From Solirubrobacter sp963736505 (lineage in GTDB: Bacteria; Actinomycetota; Thermoleophilia; Solirubrobacterales; Solirubrobacteraceae), in assembly GCA_963736505.1 (NCBI GenBank), contig CAVTOZ010000001.1, positions 434,001 through 498,000 on the forward strand: DNA of 64,000 nucleotides. The letters are read 5' to 3'. Of this stretch, positions 53,108 through 61,418 are shown piece after piece (the first letter of the stretch is position 1; each line of letters begins with the position of its first letter). Both the position numbers and the translations under genes were made by a program. The notes beneath the pieces were generated by a model, which had not been told where the DNA came from, ran no database searches, and saw only the letters and a program-made list of their open reading frames with translations.

Positions 53108-54339
53108 GCGAGCGCGACGGCGGGCAGCGTCAGCCCGGCGAGCGCGAGCGCGCCGCGCGGGCCGGCGGCGGCGATCAGCGGCGGGGCGAGCATCGCCCCG
53201 GCGCCGGTCGTGAGCCAGTAGGAGCTCTCCGTCACCGCGAACGCGCGGGCGCGGACGGCGTCGGCGGCGAGCCGCTGGAGCAGCGTGAGGCCGGCGACCT
53301 CGACGAGCGCGTAGCCGGCGCCGAGCACGATCAGCGCGCTGAGCGCCACGGCCGGGCCGGGCAGCGCGGCGACCGCGATCAGCGGCAGGCCGGCGAGCAC
53401 GCCGCCCGCGGGGAGCTGCCAGCGGCTGCGGAGGGCGAGCGCCACGAGGCCGCCGGCGATCCCGCCGACGCCCCAGGCGGCGTTGAGCCAGCCGACCCCC
53501 GCGCCGCCGAGGTCGACGAGCCGCAGCGCCGTGACGACGACGAGCACGTCGACCATCCCCTCGATCAGGGTCGAGACGGAGAGGACGCCGACGAGCAGCC
53601 GCAGGCGGCGGTCGCGCGCGACGAGCTCGACGCCGACCGCCGACTCGCGCACGGCCGCGGAGATCGAGCGGCGCGCCCGGACGGCGCCGCCGCGCGGCAC
53701 GGCCACGGCGGCGTGCGGCGTGTCGCCGCCGACCACCACGGCGGCGCCGCGCGCCACCGGCACGTCGCGCGCGATCCGGGCCAGCAGCGAGGCGGCGAGC
53801 GCGAACGTCGCGGCAGCGGCCGCGAACGCCGCCGCCGCGCCGAGCGTCGCCACGAGCACGCCCGCCACGCTCGCGCCGATCACGAAGCTCGCGTTGTCGA
53901 CCGAGCTCCAGACCGCGTTGGCGGCCTCGCGCCGGCGCGGCTCGGGCGCGAGCTTGGGCAGCAGCGCCGCCTGGGCGGGCTTGTGCGCCGCGCTCAGGAC
54001 GGTGAAGACGGCCGCGAGCGCGAGCAGCACGCCGAAGCTCGCGAACAGCGCCGCGACGAGCGTCGCGGCGCGTGCGAGCGAAGCGGCGAGCAGGACGTCG
54101 CGACGGCTGAAGCGGTCGCCGGCGAGCCCGAGCAGCGGCGCGGCGAGCCCGGCCGGGACCATCCGCACCAGCGCCGCGAGGCCGACGGCGGCGGCCCCGC
54201 CGACGGCGTATGCGTGCACGGCGAGCGCGACCATGAAGATCCACCCGCCGACGGCGGCGCAGGCCCACGCGAGCTGGAGGCGGCGAAGGTCCGGCGTTGC
54301 GAGCGCGTCGGCAAGCGCGCGTGCGGCCCGTCTCGGCAT
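52873..54339 (-). CDS. MFS transporter with extended C-terminal tail antisense to threonine aldolase
   Basis: A 488-residue major facilitator. About 12 hydrophobic helices span residues 20-410, with the loop-2 signature-like GDRFSRRDVLLA and a middle loop near 190-235. It resembles the drug-exporter/enterobactin-exporter (MFS_3) group. The first in-frame stop is at 52873, so the product would carry a 78-residue Ser/Ala/Arg-rich tail (411-488) encoded entirely opposite the 3' end of the aldolase gene. The tail has no recognised domain and may simply reflect stop-codon scarcity in GC-rich DNA. The substrate is unknown. Confidence 0.85.
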   Translation of the reverse strand: MPRRAARALADALATPDLRRLQLAWACAAVGGWIFMVALAVHAYAVGGAAAVGLAALVRMVPAGLAAPLLGLAGDRFSRRDVLLAASLARAATLVAALFASFGVLLALAAVFTVLSAAHKPAQAALLPKLAPEPRRREAANAVWSSVDNASFVIGASVAGVLVATLGAAAAFAAAAATFALAASLLARIARDVPVARGAAVVVGGDTPHAAVAVPRGGAVRARRSISAAVRESAVGVELVARDRRLRLLVGVLSVSTLIEGMVDVLVVVTALRLVDLGGAGVGWLNAAWGVGGIAGGLVALALRSRWQLPAGGVLAGLPLIAVAALPGPAVALSALIVLGAGYALVEVAGLTLLQRLAADAVRARAFAVTESSYWLTTGAGAMLAPPLIAAAGPRGALALAGLTLPAVALAYASASRARAIPAASTSRCVTARTVEDPIAPIRTPRASSEAQNALASPGTSKITMLVSSGQTGKPAADKPSASARALA

Positions 54340-54395
54340 TGGCGCGCGAGCCTCTCCGGCCGGGCTTGGCGCCGCCTTGCGTCAATCTTGGCGTC

Positions 54396-55121
54396 ATGTT
54401 GCTCGAAGGCAGGACCGCGCTCGTCACCGGCGCCAGCGGCGGCATCGGCGCCGAGCTGAGCCGGCGGCTCGCGCAGGCGGGCGCCGCCGTCGCCGTCCAC
54501 TACGGCACGAGCGAGGCGGAGGCGCTCGCGGTCGCCGAGGAGGTCCGCGCCGCGGGCGGCCGCGCGGCCGTCTTCCAGGCCGACATGGCGGACGCCTCGA
54601 CCGCGCTCGTCGATCGCGTCGAGGCCGCGCTCGGCCCCGTCGACGTGCTCGTCGCCAACGCCGGCAGCGGCAGCCGCGCGACGTGGGAGGAGGTCGACGC
54701 CGAGGCGTTCGACCGCATGTACGCCGTCAACCTGCGCGCGCCGTTCCTGCTCGCCCGGCGCGTGCTGCCGGGGATGGTCGAGCGCGGCTTCGGGCGCCTG
54801 CTGTTCACGTCCTCGATCGCCGCGCTCACCGGCGGGATCGTCGGCCCGCACTACGCCGCCACGAAGTCGGCGCTGCACGGCCTCACGCACCACCTCGCCG
54901 CGCGCGTGGCCGGCGACGGCGTGACCGTCAACGCGATCGCGCCGGCGCTGATCGCGGAGACGCGCATGCTCCCGGGCGACCCGGAGGAGCTCGCCGCGCG
55001 GATCCCGGTCGGCCGGCTCGGGACGCCCGCCGAGGTCGCCGACCTCGCGCTGGCGATCCTGCGCAACGGCTACCTGACGAGCAAGGTGATCGCGATCGAC
55101 GGCGGGCTCTACCCCGCCTAG
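54396..55121 (+). CDS. Short-chain dehydrogenase/reductase, FabG-like
   Basis: A 241-residue classical SDR. It has TGASGGIG for NADP(H) binding (10-17), NAG (ANAGSGSR), the catalytic serine in LFTSSIAALTG, and YAATKSA (YxxxK), with IDGGLYPA at the C-terminus as in 3-oxoacyl-ACP reductases. ATG 54396 gives the normal start. It is divergent from the MFS exporter; the substrate is not predictable from sequence alone. Confidence 0.92.
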   Translation: MLLEGRTALVTGASGGIGAELSRRLAQAGAAVAVHYGTSEAEALAVAEEVRAAGGRAAVFQADMADASTALVDRVEAALGPVDVLVANAGSGSRATWEEVDAEAFDRMYAVNLRAPFLLARRVLPGMVERGFGRLLFTSSIAALTGGIVGPHYAATKSALHGLTHHLAARVAGDGVTVNAIAPALIAETRMLPGDPEELAARIPVGRLGTPAEVADLALAILRNGYLTSKVIAIDGGLYPA

Positions 55122-55129
55122 CGGCCGGC

Positions 55130-55864
55130 TCAGCTGAGCCGCTTGAGCGCCTGGTTCATCACCTGCTCGGCCTTCGCGCCGGAGTCCGCGCGCTCGCCGG
55201 TCTTCTTGATCTGCGCGAAGCCCGCATAGAGGATCGCGTTGTCCTTCTGCAGCACAACGGTCACGAGATCGTCGTACGTGTCCGGGTTGACGTCGCGCGG
55301 CGAGGTGTGCGCGAGCTGCTGGGTGAACCCCTTCCATCCGTGCAGCTCGAGCGGGCGGCTGTTGACCGTGTAGGAGCCGATGATCTGAGGCGGGCCGCCG
55401 CTGATCGTCCACGAGCGCGGGCACTTCGCCGCCGCCTCGTTCACCTTCTTCATCCCGGCGTCGGCGAGCTGGGGCGTGTGGAAGACCACCGCGCCCTGCG
55501 TGACGACCGGCGGCGAGCCGTCCCGCGGGTTCTGCGGGCCGACGATGAAGCGACCTGTCGAGTTGCCGCCCTGGAGCTCGACGGCGGGGGTCATCGCGTC
55601 CTCCGGGGCGTCGTCGGCGCGCTGCACGTACGGGCACGTGGGCACGCTGTCCTCGGGCGTGTAGATGATGTGGCCGGCCACGCCGGTGTCCTCGAACGCG
55701 ATCACGCCGCTCTTGCCGAGATCCGCGGGCTTGACGAACCCGCTCTTGATCGAGCGCTGCGTGTAGCCGGACGACGAGCCGTCGCCGGAGCCTCCCCCGC
55801 AGCCCGTGAGGACGAACGCGGCGGCGACGATCGCCGCCGCGGTTCTCGATGCTGATGTGCCCAT
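55130..55864 (-). CDS. Secreted lipoprotein of unknown function
   Basis: A 244-residue lipoprotein: signal SRTAAAIVAAAFVLTGC with the lipidated cysteine at residue 22, then a Gly/Ser linker. The mature domain has two cysteines (VPTCPYVQ and AAKCPRSW) that may pair, and alternating strands and helices, with no catalytic motif recognised. The end QVMNQALKRLS is helical. It is preceded by a strong terminator, so it has its own promoter. Confidence 0.78.
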   Translation of the reverse strand: MGTSASRTAAAIVAAAFVLTGCGGGSGDGSSSGYTQRSIKSGFVKPADLGKSGVIAFEDTGVAGHIIYTPEDSVPTCPYVQRADDAPEDAMTPAVELQGGNSTGRFIVGPQNPRDGSPPVVTQGAVVFHTPQLADAGMKKVNEAAAKCPRSWTISGGPPQIIGSYTVNSRPLELHGWKGFTQQLAHTSPRDVNPDTYDDLVTVVLQKDNAILYAGFAQIKKTGERADSGAKAEQVMNQALKRLS

Positions 55865-55885
55865 GAATCCGTTCCTCTGCTTCAC

Positions 55886-55917
55886 CGCGGGGCGGCGCCG
55901 GGTGGCGCCGCCCCGCG
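55886..55917 (-). terminator. Terminator hairpin, 14-bp stem, after the LVIVD gene
   Basis: A perfect stem CGCGGGGCGGCGCC / GGCGCCGCCCCGCG with a GGGT loop lies 6 bp after the stop of the LVIVD-repeat gene and before the lipoprotein gene on the same strand. It probably ends the upstream transcript. Confidence 0.75.
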
Positions 55918-55923
55918 ATGCGC

Positions 55924-57885
55924 TCACGGCGTCGTCGTCGACAGCGTGAACGTCAGCGTCTTGCTGTACGTGCCCGTCCGCAGCGCGTCGTTGATGCCGA
56001 TGTGCTGCCGGAAGTCCAGCGACAGCGGGTCGTTGGAGACCGGCATGATCCAGGTCAGCAGGTTCAGCGGGCTGGCCGAGGAGCCGACGTTGTTGAACGC
56101 CGTGCCCTGGTTGGTCGGGTTGCGCGCCCGTGCCGTCAGCGGATCCGGCAGGCTGAACGACCCGTTGACCAGGTGGCCGGTCGCGGTGCTCGACGGGTCC
56201 GCCACGCTCAGCAGCGCGTCGCCCGCCGTCGAGATCACGGTCGCGGTCGTCGTGGCGTCGTACGTCTTGTCCAGGCCCGGCGTGAAGTTGCCGAAGCTCG
56301 CCGGTGAGCCCAGCGTCAGGCTCAGCGTCGCCGGCACGGTGCCGCCGGCGCTGCCGTCCGCCGTCCCGGTGTACGTGACCTTCGCGCCGTCGCAGCCGCC
56401 CCAGCAGATGCCGTCGGGCGTGCCCGTGATCGTGCCGTCGAACTTCAGGACGTCGATGCCGCGGTTGTAGTCGGCGACATAGACGTACCCGTTGTGCCAG
56501 TACGACGCCGAGGCGGAGCCGTTCTGGACGCCCGTCGTGCCCGACGGGACGCGGAAGTAGCCGACCTGCGTCGGGTTCGCCGGATCCGAGACGTCGATGA
56601 AGCGCGTGCCCTGGCCGTACCAGGCCTGGGCGATCACGTTGCCGTTGGTCGTGAACCAGTGCGCCGAGCAGCTGCCCGACGTCGCCGAGCCGGGCTTGCC
56701 CCACGGCGTCCAGTGGCCGACCAGGTTCAGGCGGAACGGGCTCTGCGGCGTCGAGTTCCAGCCCTGGCCGTCGTAGCTGCCCGCGAGCGAGACGATCTTC
56801 AGCTCGCCGGCCACCGAGCAGGCGACGATGTTCTCGTTCGTGACGTACAGCAGGTCGCCCGCCGGGTAGTTGCCGACCTTCGCGGTGATGTGCTGGGCGT
56901 TGTGGTCGAAGTAGCCGAAGAAGTCGTCCGTCGCCGTCGCCACCAGCGGGGTCGTGCCGCCCGCGTACGGGATCGGGTCATACGCGGTCGCGACCCGGGT
57001 CATCTTCTTCACCGGGTCGTAGTGGGTGCCGACGGTGTAGTAGCCGCGCACGCCGCCCTCGCCGGAGGCCCACGCGATGCCGTTGCGGTCGACGTCGACG
57101 CTGTGGACGTAGCCGGTCTGGCCGTCGAAGCGCGCGGTGTCGAGCGGCGTCGGGTACGTGTACGGGTGCGCCGGGTCGGAGATGTCGGTGACCCAGATCG
57201 GCACGCCGCCGCGCTTCTGCGAGTACGCCGGCTGCGGGAACCAGTCCGGGTTGTTGCCCGGCGTGCCCGTGCTGTACGGGCCGACCGACCAGAGGTACTG
57301 GCAGTCGTTGATGCAGGTGCTCGTGTGCCCGGCCGGGACCGACTTGAAGGTGATGATCTTCGGGTCGTACGGGTTCTTGACGTCGATGATGTAGACGCCC
57401 GACTGGCCGGTCGTCAGCGTCCCGCCGAAGCCGCGCGGGTCGCGACTCAGGATCACGAGCTTGCGCTTCGGGTCGACCGTCATGTTCTCGCCCTCGTAGA
57501 AGCGATCCTGCGTGTCGCCGGCCACGCGCAGCTGGGCCGCGGTGACGCGCGCGACGTACACGGGCTTCGCGGGGTCCTTGAGCGACCAGATCGAGAGGCC
57601 GCCGGTCCCGTCGCCGAACATGAAGTCGCCGAGGTCCCCGCCATAGTCGATGAAGTTCGCCGCCGCGTAGTTCCTGGACACGCCGTACGTGTTGTACTTC
57701 CACGTGACGTGATCCGTGACCATCGCGGCGGTCGGGTCGTTGTGCGTGTCGTCCAACGGCGTCGGTGTCGGCGTCGCCGTCTGCGCGAGTGCCGCGCCGG
57801 CGCCCCCCAGCGCCAGTGCGCCGGCCGCCAGGCAGGCTCCAGTGAGCGCCCAGACGCGCCGTGTCGTGCGGTTCCCTCCGTACAA
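55924..57885 (-). CDS. Secreted LVIVD-repeat beta-propeller protein
   Basis: A 653-residue exported protein with a signal peptide (RVWALTGACLAAGALALGGAGAALA). A Thr/Pro linker is followed by propeller blades with LVIVD-type cores (VYIIDVKNPYDPKII, IWVTDISDPAHPY, TRFIDVSDPANPTQVG). There are two Cys-rich loops (CINDCQ, CWGGCDG). The last 150 residues form an Ig-like, Thr/Ser-rich domain (LSLTLGSPASFGNFTPG). No LPxTG or anchor is seen. It is probably a surface-binding or adhesion protein; the ligand is unknown. Confidence 0.82.
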   Translation of the reverse strand: MYGGNRTTRRVWALTGACLAAGALALGGAGAALAQTATPTPTPLDDTHNDPTAAMVTDHVTWKYNTYGVSRNYAAANFIDYGGDLGDFMFGDGTGGLSIWSLKDPAKPVYVARVTAAQLRVAGDTQDRFYEGENMTVDPKRKLVILSRDPRGFGGTLTTGQSGVYIIDVKNPYDPKIITFKSVPAGHTSTCINDCQYLWSVGPYSTGTPGNNPDWFPQPAYSQKRGGVPIWVTDISDPAHPYTYPTPLDTARFDGQTGYVHSVDVDRNGIAWASGEGGVRGYYTVGTHYDPVKKMTRVATAYDPIPYAGGTTPLVATATDDFFGYFDHNAQHITAKVGNYPAGDLLYVTNENIVACSVAGELKIVSLAGSYDGQGWNSTPQSPFRLNLVGHWTPWGKPGSATSGSCSAHWFTTNGNVIAQAWYGQGTRFIDVSDPANPTQVGYFRVPSGTTGVQNGSASASYWHNGYVYVADYNRGIDVLKFDGTITGTPDGICWGGCDGAKVTYTGTADGSAGGTVPATLSLTLGSPASFGNFTPGLDKTYDATTTATVISTAGDALLSVADPSSTATGHLVNGSFSLPDPLTARARNPTNQGTAFNNVGSSASPLNLLTWIMPVSNDPLSLDFRQHIGINDALRTGTYSKTLTFTLSTTTP

Positions 57886-58063
57886 CAGGTCCCCCTCTCC
57901 TTATGACCCTCGCTCGACCGCCCGGATTGCGGCCGAGACCCTCTCTCACGAAATCCTACCTCCGCGAGGGGACCGGTGCGTCCAAATATCTGTAGGAAGG
58001 TTGGCGTCCCGGAGTCGACGCGGGGAGGATCTCGCGGCCGGTCGCGAGGAGCGGCTCGCGAGC

Positions 58064-59431
58064 TCATTTCACGAGCCTGACCGCGAGGGAGTGGCCGTCG
58101 CCGGGCGTCAGCGGCGCGCCCGCGCCGTTCATCAGGCCGAGGATCCGCGCGACGTAGCCGCGCGTCTCCGGGATGGCCGGGATGCACCCGCACGCGGCGA
58201 CCGCGCCCGGCCCGGCGTTGTAGGCGGCGAGCGCGAGCGGAACGGCGCCGAACCGCCGCAGCAGGTCGCGCATCAGGTGCGCCTGCGCGTCGATCGCCTG
58301 CGCGGGATCGAGCGGGTCGTCGAGGCCGAGCGCCCGCGCGGTCGCCGGCATGAACTGCGCGATCCCGAGCGCGCCGGCGCGGCTGCGCGCGAACGGGTTG
58401 AACGTGGACTCCGCGTACAGCTGCGCGGCGAGCAGCGTCGCGGACACGTTCCAGCGCTGCGCCGCGCGTGCGAGCAGCGGCGCGAACCGCGCCGGCACGA
58501 AGCCGGGCACCGACCCGTGCGCGACGCCCGCGGCGCCGTCCCCGGCCCCGGAGCCCGCACGACCGGTGGCCGCGGCACCCGCGCCGCCGGCCGGCTCGGC
58601 CTTCGCCGGCCGTGACCCGGCGTTCAGCGTGTAGCCGAAGTGCCACGGCTCCCACGCGTAGCGCTGCGTGAAGTGGAACCGGCCGGCGTTGGCGGCGAGC
58701 CAGGCGTAGGCGGAGGCCGGGCCGAGGTCGAGCTCGGTGCCGAGGCGGTGCAGCGACGTGCCCGGCCGCGCGACCCACTTCGGGTCGGGGTGCCGGGCGA
58801 ACAGGGCCGCCTGCTCGGCGTCGGTCCGGTAGGCGCTGGTGATCAGCGGGGTCACGCCGTCGGCACGCGCCGCCGCCTCCAGGCGGTCGAAGGCGAGCGC
58901 GACGTCAGGCCGCATCGGCTTGCCCTGGCGATAGGCCAGCGGCCCCTCGTACCCGCCGCCGGACGCGAAGCCGTCGAGGTCGGCCGGGCCGAGCTCGGCC
59001 TCCGCGCTCGCCACGACCGTCGCCGACCGGCCGGCATCCCCGCGGCCGACGTGCACGACCTCGCGCACGGTGACGCGGACCCGGACCGGGGCGATCGTGT
59101 CGCCGTCGGGAAACGCCACCGCCGCTGCCGGCGCGCCGTTGGCGCGCGCGACCGCCACGGCCCGCGCGCGGCCGAGCGCGAGGTACTCGGCCTTCTCCAG
59201 GTGGCGCGGGTTCGGCCGGCGCCGGATCAGCGCCGGCTCGAACAGCCGCCCGTAGTTCTCGTGCATCGCTTGGCCGGCCGCGACGGCGGCGAGGTCGGCC
59301 GCCCGTTGCGCGCTTGCCTCCCGCCCGACCGCGCGGGCGACGGCCCCGACGATCACCCCCGCGATCACGATCCCCGCGAGACCCGCCACCAGCAGGACCG
59401 ACGCCTGCCCCCGGCACCCCGTCCATCTCAT
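58064..59431 (-). CDS. Fusion: TadE-like N-terminus, VanY carboxypeptidase and SLT transglycosylase
   Basis: A 455-residue protein. The N-terminus (GQASVLLVAGLAGIVIAGVI and EASAQRAADLAAVAAGQAM) is the TadE/Flp pilin-like signal-anchor type. Residues 160-270 form a VanY/PeptidaseM15 domain with TSLHRLGTELDL (H228, D235) and EPWHFGY (H264). After a Gly/Ala linker, 313-455 are a lytic transglycosylase with catalytic E341 (ESTFNPFARSRAGALGIAQF) and AYNAGPGAV. Two wall-cutting activities on one pilin-like anchor suggest local opening of peptidoglycan. Confidence 0.88.
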   Translation of the reverse strand: MRWTGCRGQASVLLVAGLAGIVIAGVIVGAVARAVGREASAQRAADLAAVAAGQAMHENYGRLFEPALIRRRPNPRHLEKAEYLALGRARAVAVARANGAPAAAVAFPDGDTIAPVRVRVTVREVVHVGRGDAGRSATVVASAEAELGPADLDGFASGGGYEGPLAYRQGKPMRPDVALAFDRLEAAARADGVTPLITSAYRTDAEQAALFARHPDPKWVARPGTSLHRLGTELDLGPASAYAWLAANAGRFHFTQRYAWEPWHFGYTLNAGSRPAKAEPAGGAGAAATGRAGSGAGDGAAGVAHGSVPGFVPARFAPLLARAAQRWNVSATLLAAQLYAESTFNPFARSRAGALGIAQFMPATARALGLDDPLDPAQAIDAQAHLMRDLLRRFGAVPLALAAYNAGPGAVAACGCIPAIPETRGYVARILGLMNGAGAPLTPGDGHSLAVRLVK

Positions 59432-59505
59432 GACGGGAGCGTCGCCCGGGGGCCTGCGACGGATCTACGCGCGTTTGTGACGGAAGCGCGAAAACTCTGT
59501 GCGCG

Positions 59506-60117
59506 TCAGGCGCCGAGCTCGACCTTCCCCCAGACGGCTCCGCCGTTGGCCGTCTTGAGCTCGCCCTCCTTGACCTGGCGGCCGGCGGTCAGGGCGTCGG
59601 TGCCGCAGCTCGCTCGGCCGCCATCGTGGCCGTCGTCGCCCTGCTCGTTGTCGTCGCCGCCCTGCCCGTTGTCGTCGCCGCCGTTCTGGCCGTCGCCGCC
59701 GTGGTCGCCGTCGTCGCCCGCCGCGGAGGCGGTCGCGCCGTCGCACTCGATCTCGGTGTCGGGCGTGACGGTCGCGGTCAGCGTGCCACCGCCGGCGAGG
59801 TTGACCGTCAGCACGCCGCCCGTGAACGCCGCGATCGTGCCGGCGTTCTCGTTGCCGTCGTCGATGCCGTCGTTGTCGGTGTCGCTGTCGCGCGGGTCGA
59901 GGCCGGCCTTGTACTCGCCGCGGTTGTCGAGGCCGTCGCGGTCCGGGTCGCGCCGCGCCTGGTTCACCTTCAGGCTGAGGTGATGCCGCGCCTCCCAGCG
60001 GTCGGGGATGCGGTCGCGGTTGCGGTCGCCGGTGTGGGCGCCGGCGACGCTGGAGAGCGCCAGCGAAGCGGCGATCGCCAGCATGCCGGCGGCGAGCGCG
60101 AAGAGCTTCCTGGACAC
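59506..60117 (-). CDS. Secreted calcium-repeat protein with DUF5666-like domain
   Basis: A 203-residue exported protein. GTG 60117 is chosen because GGGAGG lies at ideal distance. It has a signal peptide (KLFALAAGMLAIAASLALSSVAGA) and thrombospondin type 3-like repeats (DRNRDRIPDRWE, DPDRDGLDNRGE, DSDTDNDGIDDGNE). A DUF5666-like OB domain (GTIAAFTGGVLTVNLAGGG and the end AVWGKVELGA) is interrupted by a Gly/Asp/Gln low-complexity insert. It sits 70 bp after the ECF sigma gene and may be its target. Confidence 0.78.
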   Translation of the reverse strand: MSRKLFALAAGMLAIAASLALSSVAGAHTGDRNRDRIPDRWEARHHLSLKVNQARRDPDRDGLDNRGEYKAGLDPRDSDTDNDGIDDGNENAGTIAAFTGGVLTVNLAGGGTLTATVTPDTEIECDGATASAAGDDGDHGGDGQNGGDDNGQGGDDNEQGDDGHDGGRASCGTDALTAGRQVKEGELKTANGGAVWGKVELGA

Positions 60118-60187
60118 GGAGCCTCCCGGATTCGTGTGTAGGTCCATGTGGAGGTAGACGCCGCGACACCCGGTTGGGTGACGGTCG

Positions 60188-61384
60188 TCAGTCGGATCCG
60201 TCGTCGCCGCCGCCGCCGCCGCCGTCACCGGTCGGCGCCGTGCTCTCGTGGTCGCCGGACCCGCCGCCATCGCCGCCGCCGTCGGCCTCGCCGTCGGAGC
60301 CGGGAGATCGCTCGACGGTCCGCGCCGCGACCTGATCGCCTCCACCGTCGCCGCCCGTCGCGTCGTCCTCGCGACTCGAGTCCGGGCGGTCCTCCCGCGC
60401 CGCGTCGTCGTGCTCGTGCTTCACAACGACGGGCGCCGACTCGCTCGAGCCGCTGCGACGGCGCACGAACGTCCGCGGCACGGCGGTGGGCCGCGCCGCC
60501 GGGCGGCGCGCGGGAGCATGGGGCGTCGGCGTGGCGGCGACCGGCCGGGCGGCCACGGGCGTCGCCGACGGCCTCGGCACCGGCACGGCGCGCTCACGCG
60601 CGGGAGCCGGACGCGGAGCGGCGATGAGGACGCGTGGCGCGGGCGGCCGCCGGTGCTCCAGCACGAGCGGAGCCGACACCGCGGTGACGGCGACCCCGGC
60701 CACGACGCCCGCCTTGGCGAACACCGTCGCTCCGCCCGCGCTCGCGATCAGGCCGGCGATCCGCAGGCTCAGCGGCTCGCCGCCACCGGCGCCCGCGCTC
60801 GCCGCCCACGTGACCAGCGAGACCGGCGCGACGGCCGTCGCGGCGGAGCGCAGCGACGTCCGCGCGCGGTGCACGAGCTGGCGGACCGCGATCGTCGAGA
60901 CGCCCAGATCGTCCGCCACCTCCTCCTGCGAACGGCCCTGGACCGCGATGCGCAGCAGCGCCTCGCGCTGGCGCTCCGGCAGGCCCGCGATCGCCTCGAG
61001 CGTCTCCTGCACCACGGCGCGGCGCTCGGCCTCCTCCTGCGGGCTCGCCGCGACGCTGAGGGCGTCGACGAGCTCGCTGCCGTCATGCCCGGCCCTGCGG
61101 CGATGGCTGACGGCGGCGTTGCGGACGACCCGGAACAGCCACGCCCGCAGGTCGCGCACCTCGTCGCCGCGCCGCAGCGCGCCCCACGCGGCCAGCAGCG
61201 CCTGCTGGAGCACGTCCTCGGCGCGCCCGTCGTCGACCATGCGGCGGCACGCCGACAGCAGCTGGCGGCGGTAGCGACGCACGATCGTCTCGAACGCGCG
61301 CTCGTGACCGGCACGTGCCAGCGCCACCAGTCGCTCGTCGGACTGGGTGCGCAGCAGCACCGCGGACGTACGGCTCATATCCAT
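60188..61384 (-). CDS. ECF sigma factor with long C-terminal extension
   Basis: A 398-residue protein. Residues 1-190 are a standard ECF sigma factor: region 2 (RAFETIVRRYRRQLLSACRR, RAWLFRVVRNAAVSH) and region 4 (LPERQREALLRIAVQGRSQ, STIAVRQLVHRARTSLR). The extension starts with an Ala/Gly-rich hydrophobic stretch (IASAGGATVFAKAGVVAGVA). It then becomes a Pro/Arg-rich and finally an Asp/Gly/Glu-rich disordered tail. No anti-sigma gene adjoins, so the extension may regulate the factor in cis or tether it to the membrane. Confidence 0.88.
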   Translation of the reverse strand: MDMSRTSAVLLRTQSDERLVALARAGHERAFETIVRRYRRQLLSACRRMVDDGRAEDVLQQALLAAWGALRRGDEVRDLRAWLFRVVRNAAVSHRRRAGHDGSELVDALSVAASPQEEAERRAVVQETLEAIAGLPERQREALLRIAVQGRSQEEVADDLGVSTIAVRQLVHRARTSLRSAATAVAPVSLVTWAASAGAGGGEPLSLRIAGLIASAGGATVFAKAGVVAGVAVTAVSAPLVLEHRRPPAPRVLIAAPRPAPARERAVPVPRPSATPVAARPVAATPTPHAPARRPAARPTAVPRTFVRRRSGSSESAPVVVKHEHDDAAREDRPDSSREDDATGGDGGGDQVAARTVERSPGSDGEADGGGDGGGSGDHESTAPTGDGGGGGGDDGSD

Positions 61385-61390
61385 CAGACG

Positions 61391-61408
61391 CCTCGGTGGG
61401 CACCGAGG
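61391..61408. promoter_or_regulatory. Palindrome CCTCGGTG-GG-CACCGAGG between sigma and kinase genes
   Basis: A perfect 8-bp dyad with a 2-bp centre fills half of the 34-bp gap between the divergent ECF sigma and phosphotransferase genes. It is placed to control both promoters, or to hairpin in either leader. No regulator is assigned. Confidence 0.5.
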
Positions 61409-61418
61409 TTACGCACCG

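Noticed and set aside
55126..55141. Palindrome CGGCTCAGCTGAGCCG at the convergent SDR/lipoprotein ends as a terminator
   Set aside because: It has no loop, overlaps the lipoprotein stop codon, and a hairpin with an 8-nt centre would be weak; evidence is too thin to list.
59625..59725. Tandem repeat as a regulatory array
   Set aside because: It encodes the Gly/Asp/Gln low-complexity insert of the calcium-repeat protein.
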